Source of the DNA: Hevea brasiliensis
Lineage: Eukaryota; Streptophyta; Magnoliopsida; Malpighiales; Euphorbiaceae
NCBI RefSeq assembly: GCF_030052815.1
Contig: NC_079499.1
Location: 70,013,760-70,077,759, forward strand
Direction of reading: 5' to 3'
DNA length: 64,000 bases
The number at the start of each line of letters is the position of its first letter. Position 1 is the stretch's first letter. Position numbers and translations under genes: made by a program. The notes beneath the pieces were generated by a model. The model was not told the DNA's origin and did no database searches. It saw nothing but the letters and a program-made list of their open reading frames with translations. This document shows positions 36,590 to 48,607 of the stretch, one piece after another.

Positions 36590-38375
36590 TATTATCAGAA
36601 AATTAATTGCAGAAAATAACCAGATTAATTAGTAAATGTATCATGTAATTAACCAAAATGATTATGGTCTTTTAATCAAATTGGTTCTCCCACTAACTTA
36701 GCGAATCCTACACTTCCAAAGTAGGAAACGGAAATCCTAGTTGGATGGATTTCTAGTGGGTGATTGAATTCTTATAATTCTATTGATCATCCTCAGGTAC
36801 ATCCATTATTGGAATTACAATAAACTATAAGTGAGCAACTCCTTGCCCATCACATCTCATGTGAGGTTCAATCCTTTACCTAGCCCCTAATGCTCAAAAT
36901 CTCAGGTACATCCAATATTGACTTATCTTGCACTAGTTAAGTTGATCCCATTGAGCCAGTAATTATGTAAATAATTTTAATGTCCTCAGGTACATCCAAT
37001 ATTGGCCACCAAACCATTTACATATTTACAACATCTCATGCTTAACAATTATTCTTAAGAAAATCTCTTAAATTAATTGCATCTCATGCAACTATTTAAA
37101 ATTTCTTAAAATAATTGCCCCAATGGAGGGCCTATGTTATAATTACTTTAATTATAGCATATTCAACTTAATCATTTGTTTGGAAGATTTTATGGTCATT
37201 CTAATTACTATTAAGGTCTCACTTTGCACATTATCCATTTAGCATGCATATATCATATAATTGCATACATTTCCATACATCTCATGCATTCATGGATAAG
37301 CAGTAAATATGGTATGATCATGGACTTTCTAAGGGATTCAATTCTGAGCCACCAAGAATTGAATCAGGGCATTCCTAGGTGCATTTCATTCATTCATTTT
37401 ATAAGAGTTGCTGAAGGATTACATAATCAACACTTGATCTTGAATTCCTCCCACTGGTCCCACCAATGCTCTTGACCTCCTTGAACTTCTTGCAATCCAA
37501 TATTACATAGTAATCCTTGGCATACCAAGGCGAATTTACAAGAACTTAAATAAATGAAATTACAACACAAAAATTATTACAAACTTAATAATACATGCCC
37601 AAAATAAATTAAAATAATTATTTAATTTACAATCCCAAAGAAACATAAAAGAAATAAATCCAATCACATTGGTCTTTTATAGTCCATGATCATCCATCAT
37701 GCATATCACTATTTAACAATTAAATAAAACATAAATACTTAAATTAAATTAAATATCTCATATTCAACTTAAAATTTCAGATTTGAATATGATTCAAATA
37801 AATTTAAAAATTCAGATTTGAATCTCATTCAAACAAATTTAAAAATTCAGATTTGAATCACATTCAAACAACTTTAAAAATTCAGATTTGAATCACATTC
37901 AAACATTTTTTTAAAAATCAGATTTGAATCACATTCAAACATTTTTTAAAAAAATGAGATCTGAATTTTATTCAATCATTTTTAAAAAATTAGATTTAAA
38001 TATGATTCAAACAACTTTAAAAATTTAGATTTGAATCACATTCAAACAACTTTTAAAATTCAAATTTGAATCACATTCAAACAATTTTTAAAATTCTGAT
38101 TTGAATCATAATTTAATTGTGTGATTAAAAATTCTAATTAAACATTTTAATTAGTCATATGATGAACCTTTCATCATGCAACAATTGCAGAATTTAATAA
38201 CAACCATGCGCACCATGATCTTACCAAGCCATGCGCACCATGTTGGAGTTCATCAAGCATACCGCCACACCTCTTGATCCAACCAGCAATGGATCATTCA
38301 TCTCATGATCAAATCACACAATTAAATCATATAATAAACAATCTAAATGGCAAATATAGTGGCTCTGATACCAAT
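36590..38375 (-). other. E4 untranslated leader with tandem array and primer site
   Basis: This is a type A leader. The tandem array is at about 37766-38110, the type A segment at about 38150-38310 (GCGCACCATGTTGGAG matches E2 in reverse), and the primer site at 38362-38373. No gene is seen. Confidence 0.86.
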
Positions 38376-40504
38376 TGAAGGAACGGAAGCGTGAAAAACG
38401 CAAGTTTATACCATTGAATTCAAAAATTTTCACCTAGGGTCACATGCATCATGCAAGATTTATTTTTATCTATTTGATTTCAATGATAAACAACATATTA
38501 AAACTCTTTTAATATGTTTTTGGATCTGTATTTGCCATTTAAGATTTTAAAATTAATCAGATTAATTTTAGAACCCTAGATTAAATCAAGAACGATTACA
38601 CTAACCTCTTGATGCACTGCAGCGTGTCTGCACCTTTGAGATTCGTCTTCAGGACACCAGATGTTGTCCCTCTAGCTTATCCACACCAAGAACACCTATG
38701 GCAGCCCTTGAACAGCTTCTAAAGCCATTTCTATTAATTAGAAATTCAAGTTCTGCCTTTTAAGAGATTAGAGATGTAAACAGGACACTAGAAACAATTT
38801 CTAGTGTTCTTAATTCAAGAGATTGATGGCTAATCTATTTGAATTGATGAGAGATGAAGAAGAATAGAGGGAGGGCTGCAAAATGGCGTGACCAAGGAGT
38901 GTGGCTGCCGGTTGTATTTTATTTTCTCATAACAACACTTAAATAGCTAGGTTAACACATTAAACCCTTGCCACATGTCACCCTTTGATTAGCTCTAGGT
39001 TTAAGTGACCCAATCACATTGTGCCAAGTGTCAAACCTATATGTAATCTTGATTTTAATCATCTTACATGATTAAAAAACATTTGGCAAGCTTATGTGTT
39101 ATGCCATGTGTCACCATCTCATGGTGCCACGTGTCACCATCTCATGGTGCCACGTGTCACACTGCAAAATGACCAAAATACCCCTGTGTCTTAATTTTGA
39201 GTTCTCAACCCAAAATAATTATTTTTCTTCTTCTAATTAATTTATATCAAATATAAATTAATCAATTAATCTTTATTAATTAATTTCTCATTAATTAAAT
39301 TCATATTTAAACACTTTAAATATAAATTTAACTTATATTATACATCCAATAATCTAGATTTGGTTTCAAGTCATGGTAGGGACTTTGGAAACTAATTGCA
39401 AACCAAACCTATTTAATTAATCAATTAAACTCTTTAATTAATTAATTAAATCATATTTAATTAGGTGATAACTTGTGCATGTGTGTGACTTACTAGGCTC
39501 ATCACTAATTGGCAATGAGATATGATATCAACTCTTAATATCATCAGAACTCTTTCTTACCATAAATGATTTCTCTAAATCATTTTATGAACCTCATAGA
39601 CCATGGTTAACACCTAGCATAGCATGCCATGGCCACCCAATTAGTAATAAGGTTTACCTTAAATGAACCTATAATCATATGTTACCATGCACTATAATCT
39701 CTCTGTTACAAAATCCCAACTCAAGCTGGAGTAATGGTTTATGTCAAACTCCATTTGCTATGAATATTATGTTCTCTTTTAATTCCAGTTCTTGATTAAA
39801 ATGATTTTCTCATCAGAAACTCTTTTCTGAATAAATCTATCTCGCTCTGCCAGAACTTGAAACATCAAGAACAATTAAATGAACATAGGATTTTATCTCT
39901 ATTTACTTAGAGGAACAGATTCCATCTTGATCAACACCTACCTGCATATATAACTAGTAGGAGCCAACACATGCCCATATACCCATACACAGTACAAGTA
40001 TGAAAGCAGTATCAAACTCAAACTACCTATATATAAGATAACTGTGCTATCTCAAGTCTAAAGATTATATGCACTGATATGATTTATGACAAAACATTCA
40101 CAAGAGCAAACTCCATGTGCTTGTCATAAGTGTCACTGGTTCGGCCTACTTATCATTTATAAGTGCCTATCCTGTTTGTTATATGGCATGAGACTCACCA
40201 TTCCATCTTATTTATATCTCATATAAATAACTTGGGAACAAACATGAATACAATCTTTCTGGATAAGTCATGTCCTTATTATGAAGTATCCTCGATTGTG
40301 AACCTATTTATGATACTTCGTGCTAGAAATATTGTCACTCATATTCTTAACAACTTAAGAATAATATTTCTAACAAAATATCAAAGGACCTTTTCTATTA
40401 CAAATAAATATATTATATAAACGGAAAAGTGGAAATGCCGTTTATTAATAAAAATATATACAAGATACATACTAAATGATATGCTCTAGGGCATACTACT
40501 AACA
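38376..40504 (-). repeat. LTR shared by E4 (5') and E6 (3'), type A
   Basis: This 2129-bp reverse-strand LTR has a primer site on its left (38362-38373) and a polypurine tract on its right (ATCTCCCACT from 40505), so it belongs to two head-to-tail elements. It is the longest LTR here, partly because of a 23-bp direct duplication at 39112-39157 that doubles its G-box. Confidence 0.93.
39112..39157. repeat. Direct duplication doubling the LTR G-box
   Basis: Two perfect 23-bp copies, each beginning CACCATCTCATGGTGCC and ending with ACGTGT, stand in tandem. Each carries the CACGTG core, so this LTR has two consensus G-boxes where all others have one. Confidence 0.9.
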
Positions 40505-40518
40505 ATCTCCCACTAGCA

Positions 40519-43500
40519 CTAGAGCCATTCATTACAATGTCTTAGACCTATCTTCTCAAGATGTCGGTCTAACTGAGTCTGTGACATAGGCTTAGTGAAT
40601 GGATCAGCTGGATTTTCAGCTGATGCTATTTTCTGCATGGCTACATCGCCTCGCCCAATTATTTCTCTGATAATGTGGTAACGCCTTTCTATGTGTTTGG
40701 ATTTCTAGTGAGACCTTGGTTCCTTAGCCTGTATGACTGCTCCATTATTGTCACAGTGTAGTGGAACTGCTGACTCAATGGAAGGAACTACGAAGTTACA
40801 TCACGAACTTCTTTATCCAAACGACTTCCTTTACAAAGATCGATGCAAAGAATATACTCAGCCTCTGTAGTGGAATCTGCAGTCGTGCTCTGTTTGGAAC
40901 TCTTCCAACTGACTGCACCTCCATTACAAATGAACACATATCCAGAGGTAGACTTTTTATCATCGATATCTGATTGAAAATCAAAATCAGTATAACCATC
41001 CAATTGCAAGTCTCCACCTCCATAAATCAAGAATAAATCCTTAGTTCTTCTCAAGTACTTAAGAATATTCTTAACAGCTATCCAGTGTTCCAAACCTGGA
41101 TTGGATTGATACCTGCTAGTCAAACTAACAGCATATGCGATATCCAGCCTAGTACACAACATTGCATACATTAAACTTCCAATAGCCGAAGCATATGGAA
41201 TCCTGGCCATCTTATCTCTTTCTTCAGGTGCCTTTGGAGACATCTCTTTAGAAAGATGGATACCATGTCTCACTGGTAACAATCCTCTCTTGGAATCAAG
41301 CATGTTAAACCTCTTTAACACCTTTTCCAAGTATAGACTTTGGGATAAACCAATTATTCTTTTTGCTCTATCTCTATAGATGCGGATCCCAATAATATAG
41401 GTTGGCTCCCCTAAGTCTTTCATGGAGAATGTATTTGACAACCATACCTTTATAGTCGTCAACATACTTATGTCAATACCCATCAACAATATGTCATCCA
41501 CATATAAGACAAGGAAAGTGATAGCACTGTCACTAACCTTCTTATATACACATGGCTCATCCTCATTTTTGATAAAACCAAAGGATTTAATGGCTTTATC
41601 AAAACGGATGTTCCAACTCCTCGAAGCTTGTTTCAACCCATAAATGGATCGCTTTAGCTTGCATACCTTGGAACCATCTTTGGATTCAAATCCCCTAGGT
41701 TGTTCCATGAAAATGTTTTCTTCAATATATCCATTGAAAAACGCTGTTTTGACATCCATCTGCCAAATCTCATAATCATAGTATGCAGCTATTGCTAATA
41801 AAATCCTAATTGATTTAAGCATGGCAACAGGCGAGAAAGTCTCCTCATAGTCGATTCCTTGCCTTTGACGAAACCCTTTCGCTACTAGCCTTGCCTTATA
41901 GGTCTTTACCTTTCCATCAGAACCAATTTTCTTCTTGAAAACCCATTTGTTCCCTATAGGTATAATACCTTCAGGTGGGTCAACAAGATCCCAAACTTGA
42001 TTCTCATACATGGAATCAATCTCGAATTTCATAGCATCAATCCATTTTGAAGAGTCTATATCTGATATAGCTTCTTCATAGGTAAGTGGATCATCTCCAT
42101 GATCTACTTCTTCATGAGTAGACAACTCTTGTTCTTCTTCATGAAGAAAACCATATCTCACTGGTGGGTGAGATACCCTAGTTGTTTTATGAGGAACAGC
42201 TGTAGATGTTTCATCAATGGGTATTGGTTGACTAGATGGATCTATATCCATCTGATCTGTTGGTTGGTCAGAATTCTCCAATTCTAACTCTATTTGCCTT
42301 CCTTTGCCTCCTTCTTGAACAAACTATTGTTCAAGAAATGTGGCATCGCTACTTATCACAACCTTTTGTGAAGTAGGCAAATAAAAATAATATCAAAAAC
42401 TATCTTTTGGATATCCAACAAATCGACCTTTTTCTGATCTGGTCTCCAATTTATCAGTGTTCAGCTTTTTGATATAAGCTGGACAACCCCAAATCTTAAC
42501 ATGCTTAAGACTTGGTTTTCTTCCAAGCCATATCTCATAAGGTGTGGAAGAAACTGATTTTGATGGAATCCTATTCAGAATATACAAAGCTGATTCTAAT
42601 GCAAATCCCCAAAAGAAGATTGGCATATCAGTATAGCTCATCATACTACGTACCATATCAAATAGGGTACGATTTCTCCTTTCAGATACACCATTCAGCT
42701 ATGGCGTTCCTGGAGGAGTCAGTTGAGAAACAATGCCATGCTCTCTCAAGTATTCATCAAATTCAGTACTCAAATATTCACCTCCACGATCTGATCGAAG
42801 AGCTTTAATATTCTTTCCTGTTTGATTTTCTACTTCAAATTTAAATTCTTTGAACTTTTCAAAAGATTCATGTTTGTATTTCATCAAATACAAATACCCA
42901 AACCTTGATTTATCATCAGCAAAGGTAATAAAATAATGAAAAGCCCTCTAGCCATTTCTTTAAATGGACCACATACATCACTATGTATTAGCTCCAAAAT
43001 ATTTTCAGTTCTTAGCCCTTGTCCAACAAAGGGTGATCTAATCATTTTACCCTGAAGGCAAGATTTACAAGTTGGAGTAGACTCAGAGCCCAATGAGGAT
43101 AGAATCCCCATTTTCTCCAATTTTGCAATCCTATCTTCTGCAACATGACATAACCTTAAGTGCCAAATATATTTTGAACTTGAGTTTGTTTTCACCATGG
43201 CATTGCATTCATTTAGATTGCTATACTCTGGCCAGTGGAAACATTTTCTTACTGGCAATGGAAACGCTTTCCTGTTTTCAATGGAAACACTTTCCTGTTG
43301 GCAGTGGAAACACTTTCCTGTTGCCTTTGTCAACTTTGGTCTTCCTTTTCTGTTTAGCTATTTTCTTGGAAGGACCAGGAATTTGAGGTTTCTTTTTCTT
43401 ATTGCCCTTCTTCTTGTTGGACTTTCCAGCAGAAGAAGATGCAACCAAAGCTACCTCTTTCCCTTTATTGCCTGGCATATTCTTTTGGGCAATAACCAGT

Positions 43501-43658
43501 ATGTTGAGTAAACCAGCTAAGGTGCATTCTTGTTTAGTCATATGGAAATTTGTCACAAAATTCCCAAAAGACTCAGGAAGGGACTGAAGGATCAAATCCG
43601 TCTGTAGTTGGAAATCCATGTTGTAGTCAAGATGTTCCAACTGCTCAATCAGCCGAAT
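40519..43658 (-). pseudogene. E6 gag (partial)-pol, protease-deleted
   Basis: On the reverse strand, Gag from its central part (QLEHLDYNMD) is open at 43640-43278 into the minisatellite. Pre-integrase and integrase zinc region follow (43333-42884, with LCHVAEDR and CKSCLQGK, one Glu-to-Lys change). The integrase core is split over 42893-42699 and 42656-42393. RT and most of RNase H form the longest open frame in the window (42281-40788, 497 codons), with YVDDILLMG and STTEAEY. It frameshifts at CAG/CTG sites near 40850 before the last RNase H Asp. Protease is deleted. The pol stop is at 40521-40519. Confidence 0.9.
43231..43323 (-). repeat. E6 23-bp minisatellite
   Basis: Four units on the reverse strand include the AAGCGTTTCC variant shared only with E4. 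The sequence just before the first unit (GGCAACAGG) differs slightly from E4, as if part of a further unit had been lost or gained. Confidence 0.86.
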
Positions 43659-43704
43659 GAGGATGTCTGAGGGACAGAATGTTGGGGATCATGTCCACAA
43701 GATG
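43657..43704. other. Inverted-repeat centre E6(-)/E7(+)
   Basis: Left of 43658 the sequence is reverse-strand gag. From 43657 it is forward-strand gag, with the two bases AT common to both. The left arm ends with the reverse complement of ATTCGGCTGATTGAG, and the same sequence appears forward from 43705. The two arms are therefore separated by a 46-bp spacer (43659-43704). Confidence 0.85.
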
Positions 43705-46700
43705 ATTCGGCTGATTGAGTAGTTGGAACATCTTGACTTCAACATGGATTTCCAACTACAGACGGATTTGATCCTTCAGTCCCTTCCTCGAGTCTTTGGG
43801 AATTTTGTGACAAATTTCCATATGACTAAACAGAATGCACCTTAGTGGTTTACTTAACATGTTGGTTATTTCCCAAAAGAATATGCTGTGCAATAAAGGG
43901 AAAGAGGTAGCTTTGTTGCATCTTCTTCACTGGAAAGTCCAACAAGAAGAAGGGCAATAAGAAAAAGAAACCTCGATTCTGGTCCTTCCAAGAAAATAGC
44001 TAAACGTAAAAGGAAGACTAAAGTCGATGGAGGCAAAGGAAAGTGTTTCCACCGCCAAAAGGATGGGCACTGAAAAGGAACCGCCTGCAGTATCTTGCTT
44101 CTCTCAAGGACAAGAAGGATACACCTTCTAATGTATGTCCATATCTTGTTATTTAGATTTTGATGATACTCATAGTTCATCTACACTTGGGTTTTAGATA
44201 TCTGGTGCGCTTCACATTTCTAATGATATGCAAGAACTAGCAAACAGTAGCAGCTTGCGTTCTCAAGATATTAGAGTCCGGATTGGCAATGGCTCAACTG
44301 TTGAAGTTTTCGCCATAGGATCTAAATCTTTTTGCATGTTTGGACATGTTTTGTGTTTGGATAATATTTTATATGTACCTGATGCTTTTAAAAACATCAT
44401 TTCCATATCTAGTTTGACTAGAAATGGCTATGAATTTCAGTTCACTAATGATGTTTGCAATATTTATTTTGGAAATAAATATGTTGGTTCGGGTTATATG
44501 AATGATGGTCTTTATTATTTGGATAATAATGACAAACACAAATTGAATGCAAGTGATCTAAAAGAATGCAATGCCATGGTGAAAACCAACTCAAGTTCAA
44601 AATATATTTGGCACTTAAGATTATGTCATATTGCAGAAGATAGGATTGCAAAATTGGAGAAAATGGGGATTCTATCCTCATTGGGCTCTGAGCCTACTCC
44701 AACTTGTGAATCTTGCCTTCAGGGTAAAATGACTAGATCACCCTTTGTTGGACAAGGGCTAAGAGCTGAAAATATTTTGGAGCTAATACATAGTGATATA
44801 TGTGGTCCATTTAAAGAAATGGCTAGAGGGAGTTTTCATTATTTTATTACCTTTACTGATGATAAATCAAGGTTTGGGTATTTGTATTTGATGAAATACA
44901 AACATGAATCTTTTGAAAAGTTCAAAGAAATTAAATCTGAAGTAGAAAATCAAACAGGAAAGAATATTAAAGCTCTTCGATCAGATCGTGGAGGTGAATA
45001 TTTGAATACTGAATTTGATGAATACTTAAGAGAGCATGGCATTGTTTCTCAGCTGACTCCTCCAGGAACGCCACAGCTGAATGGTGTATCTGAAAGGAGA
45101 AATCGCACCCTATTGGATATGGTACGTAGTATGATGAGCTATACTGATATGCCAATCTTCTTTTAGGGATTTGCATTAGAATCAGCTTTGTATATTCTGA
45201 ATAGGATTCCATCAAAATCAGTTTCTTCCACACCTTATGAGATATGGCATGGAAGAAAACCAAGTCTTAAGCATGTTAAGATTTGGGGTTGTCCAGCTTA
45301 TATCAAAAAGCTGAACACTGATAAATTGGAGACCAGATCAAAAAAAGGTTGATTTGTTGGATATCCAAAAGATAGTTTTGGATATTATTTTTATTTGCCT
45401 ACTTCACAAAAGGTTGTGATAAGTAGAGATGCCACATTTCTTGAACAACAGTTTGTTCAAGAAGGAGGCAAAGGAAGGCAAATAGAGTTAGAATTGGAGA
45501 ATTCTGACCAACCAACAGATAATATGGATATAGATCCATCTAGTCAACCAATACCCGATGATGAAACATCTACAGCTGTTCCTCGTTGAACAACCAGGGT
45601 ATGTCACCCACCAGTGAGATATGGTTTTCTTCATGAAGAAGAACAAGAGTTGTCTACTCATGAAGAAGTAGATCATGGAGATGATCCACTTACCTATGAA
45701 GAAGCTATATCAGATATAGACTCTTCAAAATGGATTGAAGCTATGAAATCCGAGATTGATTCCATGTATAAGAATCAAGTTTGGGATCTTGTTGACCCAC
45801 CTGAAGGTATTATACCTATAGGGAACAAATGGGTTTTTAAGAAGAAAATTGGTTCTGATGGAAAGGTAGAGACCTATAAGGCAAGGCTAGTAGCGAAAGG
45901 GTTTTGCCAAAGGCAAGGAATCGACTATGAGGAGACTTTCTCGCCTGTTGCCATGCTTAAATCAATTAGGATTTTATTAGCAATAGCTGCATACTATGAT
46001 TATGAGATTTGGCAGATGGATATCAAAACAGCTTTTCTCAATGAATACATTAAAGAAAACATTTTCATGGAACAAACTAAGGGATTTGAATCCCAAGATG
46101 GTTCCAAGGTATGAAAGCTAAAGCGATCCATTTATGGGTTGAAATAGGCTTCGAGGAGTTGGAACATCCGTTTTCATGAAGCCATTAAATCCTTTGGTTT
46201 TATCAAAAATGAGGATGAGCCATGTGTATATAAGAAGGTTAGTGACAGTGCTATCACTTTCCTTGTCTTATATGTGGATGACATACTGTTGATGGGTAAT
46301 GACACAGGTATGTTGACGACTATAAAGGTATGGTTGTCAAATACATTCTCTATGAAAGACTTAGGGGGAGGCAACCTATATTCTTGGGATTCGCATCTAT
46401 AGAGATAGAGCGAAAAGAATAATTGGTTTATCCCAAAGTCTATACTTGGAAAAGGTGTTAAAGAGGTTTAACATGCTTGATTCGAAGAGAGGATTGCTAC
46501 CAGTGAGACATGGTGTCCATCTTTCTAAAGAGATGTCTCCAAAGACACCTGAAGAAAGAGATAAGATGGCCAGGATTCCATATGCTTCGGCTATTGGAAG
46601 TTTAATATATGCAATGTTGTGTACTAGGCCGGATATTGCATATGCTGTTAGTTTGACTAGCAAGTATCAATCCAATCAAGGTTTGGAACACTGGATAGCT

Positions 46701-47191
46701 GTCAAGAATATTCTTAAGTACTTGAGAAGAACTAAGGATTTATTCTTGATTTATGGAGGTGGAGACTTGCAATTGGATGGTTATACTGATTCTGATTTCC
46801 AATCACATATCGATGATAGAAAGTCTACCTCTGGATATGTGTTCATTTATAATGGAGGTGCAGTCAGTTGGAAGAGTTCCAAACAGAGCACGACTGCAGA
46901 TTCCACTACGTAGGTCGAGTATATTGTCGCATCCGATGTCGCAAAGGAAGTCGTTTGGATAAAGAAGTTCGTGATGTAACTTATAGTAGTTCCTTCCATT
47001 GAGTCGGCAGCTCCACTACATCGTGACAATAATGGAGCAACATACAAAGTGCTAAGGGACCAAGGTCTCACCAGAAATCCAAACACATAGAAAGGCGCTA
47101 CCACATTATCAGAGAAATAGTTGGGCGAGGCGATGTAGCCATGCAGAAAATAGCATCAGCTGAAAATCCAGCTGATCCATTCACTAAGCCT
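43657..47191 (+). pseudogene. E7 gag (partial)-pol, broken
   Basis: Gag central region, knuckle (about 44045-44090) and protease (about 44185-44225) are recognisable but peppered with small losses at former CAG/CTG sites. From 44228 the frame is clean through pre-integrase (LCLDNILYVPDAF, HLRLCHIAEDR), zinc region and core (IHSDICGPF, SDRGGEYLN, SERRNRTL) until a Trp-to-stop change at 45164. RT is open at 45614-46114. The next part is shifted near 46360 (an extra G), and YVDD lies at about 46270. RNase H is open at 46446-46913 and then scrambled at 46905-47050. Confidence 0.88.
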
Positions 47192-48607
47192 ATGAGAAAA
47201 TCTTTTTAATCAAGAACTGGAATTAAAAGAGAACATAATATTCATAGCAAATGGAGTTTGACATAAACCATGACTCCAGCTTCAGTTGGGATTTTGTAAC
47301 AGAGAGATTCTAGTGCATGTTAACATATGATTATAGGTTCATTTAAGGTAAACCTTATTACTAATTGGGTGGTCATGGCATGCTATGCTAGGTGTTAACC
47401 ATGGTCTATGAGGTTCATAAAATGATTTAGAGAAATCATTTATGGTAAGAAAGAGTTTTGATGATATTAAGAGTTGATATCATGTCCCATTGTCAATTAG
47501 TGATGAGCCTAGTAAGTCACACACATACACAAGTTATCACCTAATTAAATATGATTTAATTAATTAATTAAAGAGTTTAATTGATTAATTAAATAGGTTT
47601 GGTTTGCAATTAGTTTGCAAAGTCCCTAGCATGACTTGAAACCAAATCTAGATTATTGGATGTATAATATAAGTTAAATTTATATTTAAAGTGTTTAAAT
47701 ATGAATTTAATTAATGAGAAATTAATTAATAGAGATTAATTAATTAATTTATATTTGATATAAATTAATTAGAAGAAGAAAAATAATTATTTTTGGTTGA
47801 GAACTCAAAATTAAGACACAGGGGCATTTTGGTCATTTTGCAGTGTGACACGTGGCACCATGAGATGGTGACACATGGCATAACACATAAGCTTGCCAAA
47901 TGGTTTTTAATCATGTAAGATGATTAAAATCAAGATTACATATAGGTTTGACACTTGGCACAATGTGATTGGGTCACTTAAACCTAGAGCTAATCAAAGG
48001 GTGACATGTGGCAAGGGTTTAATGTGTTAACCTAGCTATTTAAGTGTTGTTATGAGAAAATAAAATACAACCAGCAGCCACACTCCTTAGTCACGCTATT
48101 TTGCAGCCCTCCCTCTATTCTTCTTCATCTCTCATCAATTCAAAGAGATTAGCCATCAATCTCTTGAATTTAGAACACTAGAAATTGTTTCTAGTGTCCT
48201 GTTTACATCTCTAATCTCTTAAAAGGCAGAACTTGAATTTCTAATTAATAGAAGAGGCTTTAGAAGCTGTTCAAGGGCTGCCATAGGTGTTCTTGGTGTG
48301 GGCAAGCTACAGGGATAACATCTGGTGTCCTGAAGACGAATCTCAAAGGCGCAGACACGCTGCAGTGCATCAAGAGGTTAGTGTAATCGTTCTTGATTTA
48401 ATCTAGGGTTCTAAAATTAATCTGATTAATTTTAAAATCTTAAATGGCAAATACATATCAAAAATCATATTAAAAGAGTTTTAATATATTGTTTATCATT
48501 GAAATCAAATAGATAAAAATAGATCTTGCATGATGCATGTGACCCTAGGTGAAAATTTTTGAATTCAATGGTATAAACTTGTGTTTTTCACGCTTCCGTT
48601 CCTTCCA
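47192..48607 (+). repeat. E7 3' LTR, 5'-truncated, type A
   Basis: The sequence starts ATGAGAAAATC, matching position 5836 of the LTR at 5144, so the first ~692 bases are missing. The RNase H codons before it end in TATG, giving ATG as microhomology. It ends CCTTCCA, one base different from the usual CCTTCA, against gypsy LTR sequence. Confidence 0.9.

Larger units (their letters stand above)
24423..40504 (-). mobile_element. Ty1/copia element E4, type A, protease-deleted, 3'-truncated, split by E5
   Basis: On the reverse strand E4 has a 5' LTR (38376-40504), primer site, leader, gag, integrase and RT up to the YVDD box, where it is cut by the junction at 24413-24423. Element E5 divides its gag (TGTAA duplication at 26778-26782 and 36352-36356). 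Its leader is type A (about 38150-38310), matching E2. Its internal region has the protease deletion and minisatellite, with the distinctive variant AACGCTTTCCTG also found in E6. E4 and E6 therefore look like sister halves of one tandem dimer. Confidence 0.88.
38376..43658 (-). mobile_element. Ty1/copia element E6, type A, protease-deleted, 5'-truncated
   Basis: On the reverse strand E6 runs from the shared LTR through polypurine tract, RNase H, RT, integrase and minisatellite to the middle of gag, where it meets E7 in opposite orientation at 43657-43658. It has the same minisatellite variant as E4. The gag N-terminus, leader and 5' LTR are missing. Confidence 0.88.
43657..48607 (+). mobile_element. 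Ty1/copia element E7, type A, truncated at both ends
   Basis: This forward-strand copy starts in mid gag at the inverted-repeat centre. It runs through zinc knuckle, protease, integrase, RT and RNase H and loses its last codons, polypurine tract and the first ~690 bases of its 3' LTR in one deletion (junction at 47192-47194). The remaining LTR meets gypsy LTR sequence at 48607/48608. Unlike neighbouring E6 it still has the protease region. Confidence 0.88.

Noticed and set aside
24413..43658. A simple inversion of the segment between the two orientation switches.
   Set aside because: Flipping the segment back does not restore either element. RNase H would join mid gag on one side, and RT would join gag on the other. 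Two separate fold-back or misjoin events fit better.
5144..43658. E4-LTR-E6 as an inverted duplicate of E1-LTR-E2.
   Set aside because: E4 and E6 lack the protease and have the minisatellite, whereas E1 and E2 keep the protease, so the pair is not a direct copy.
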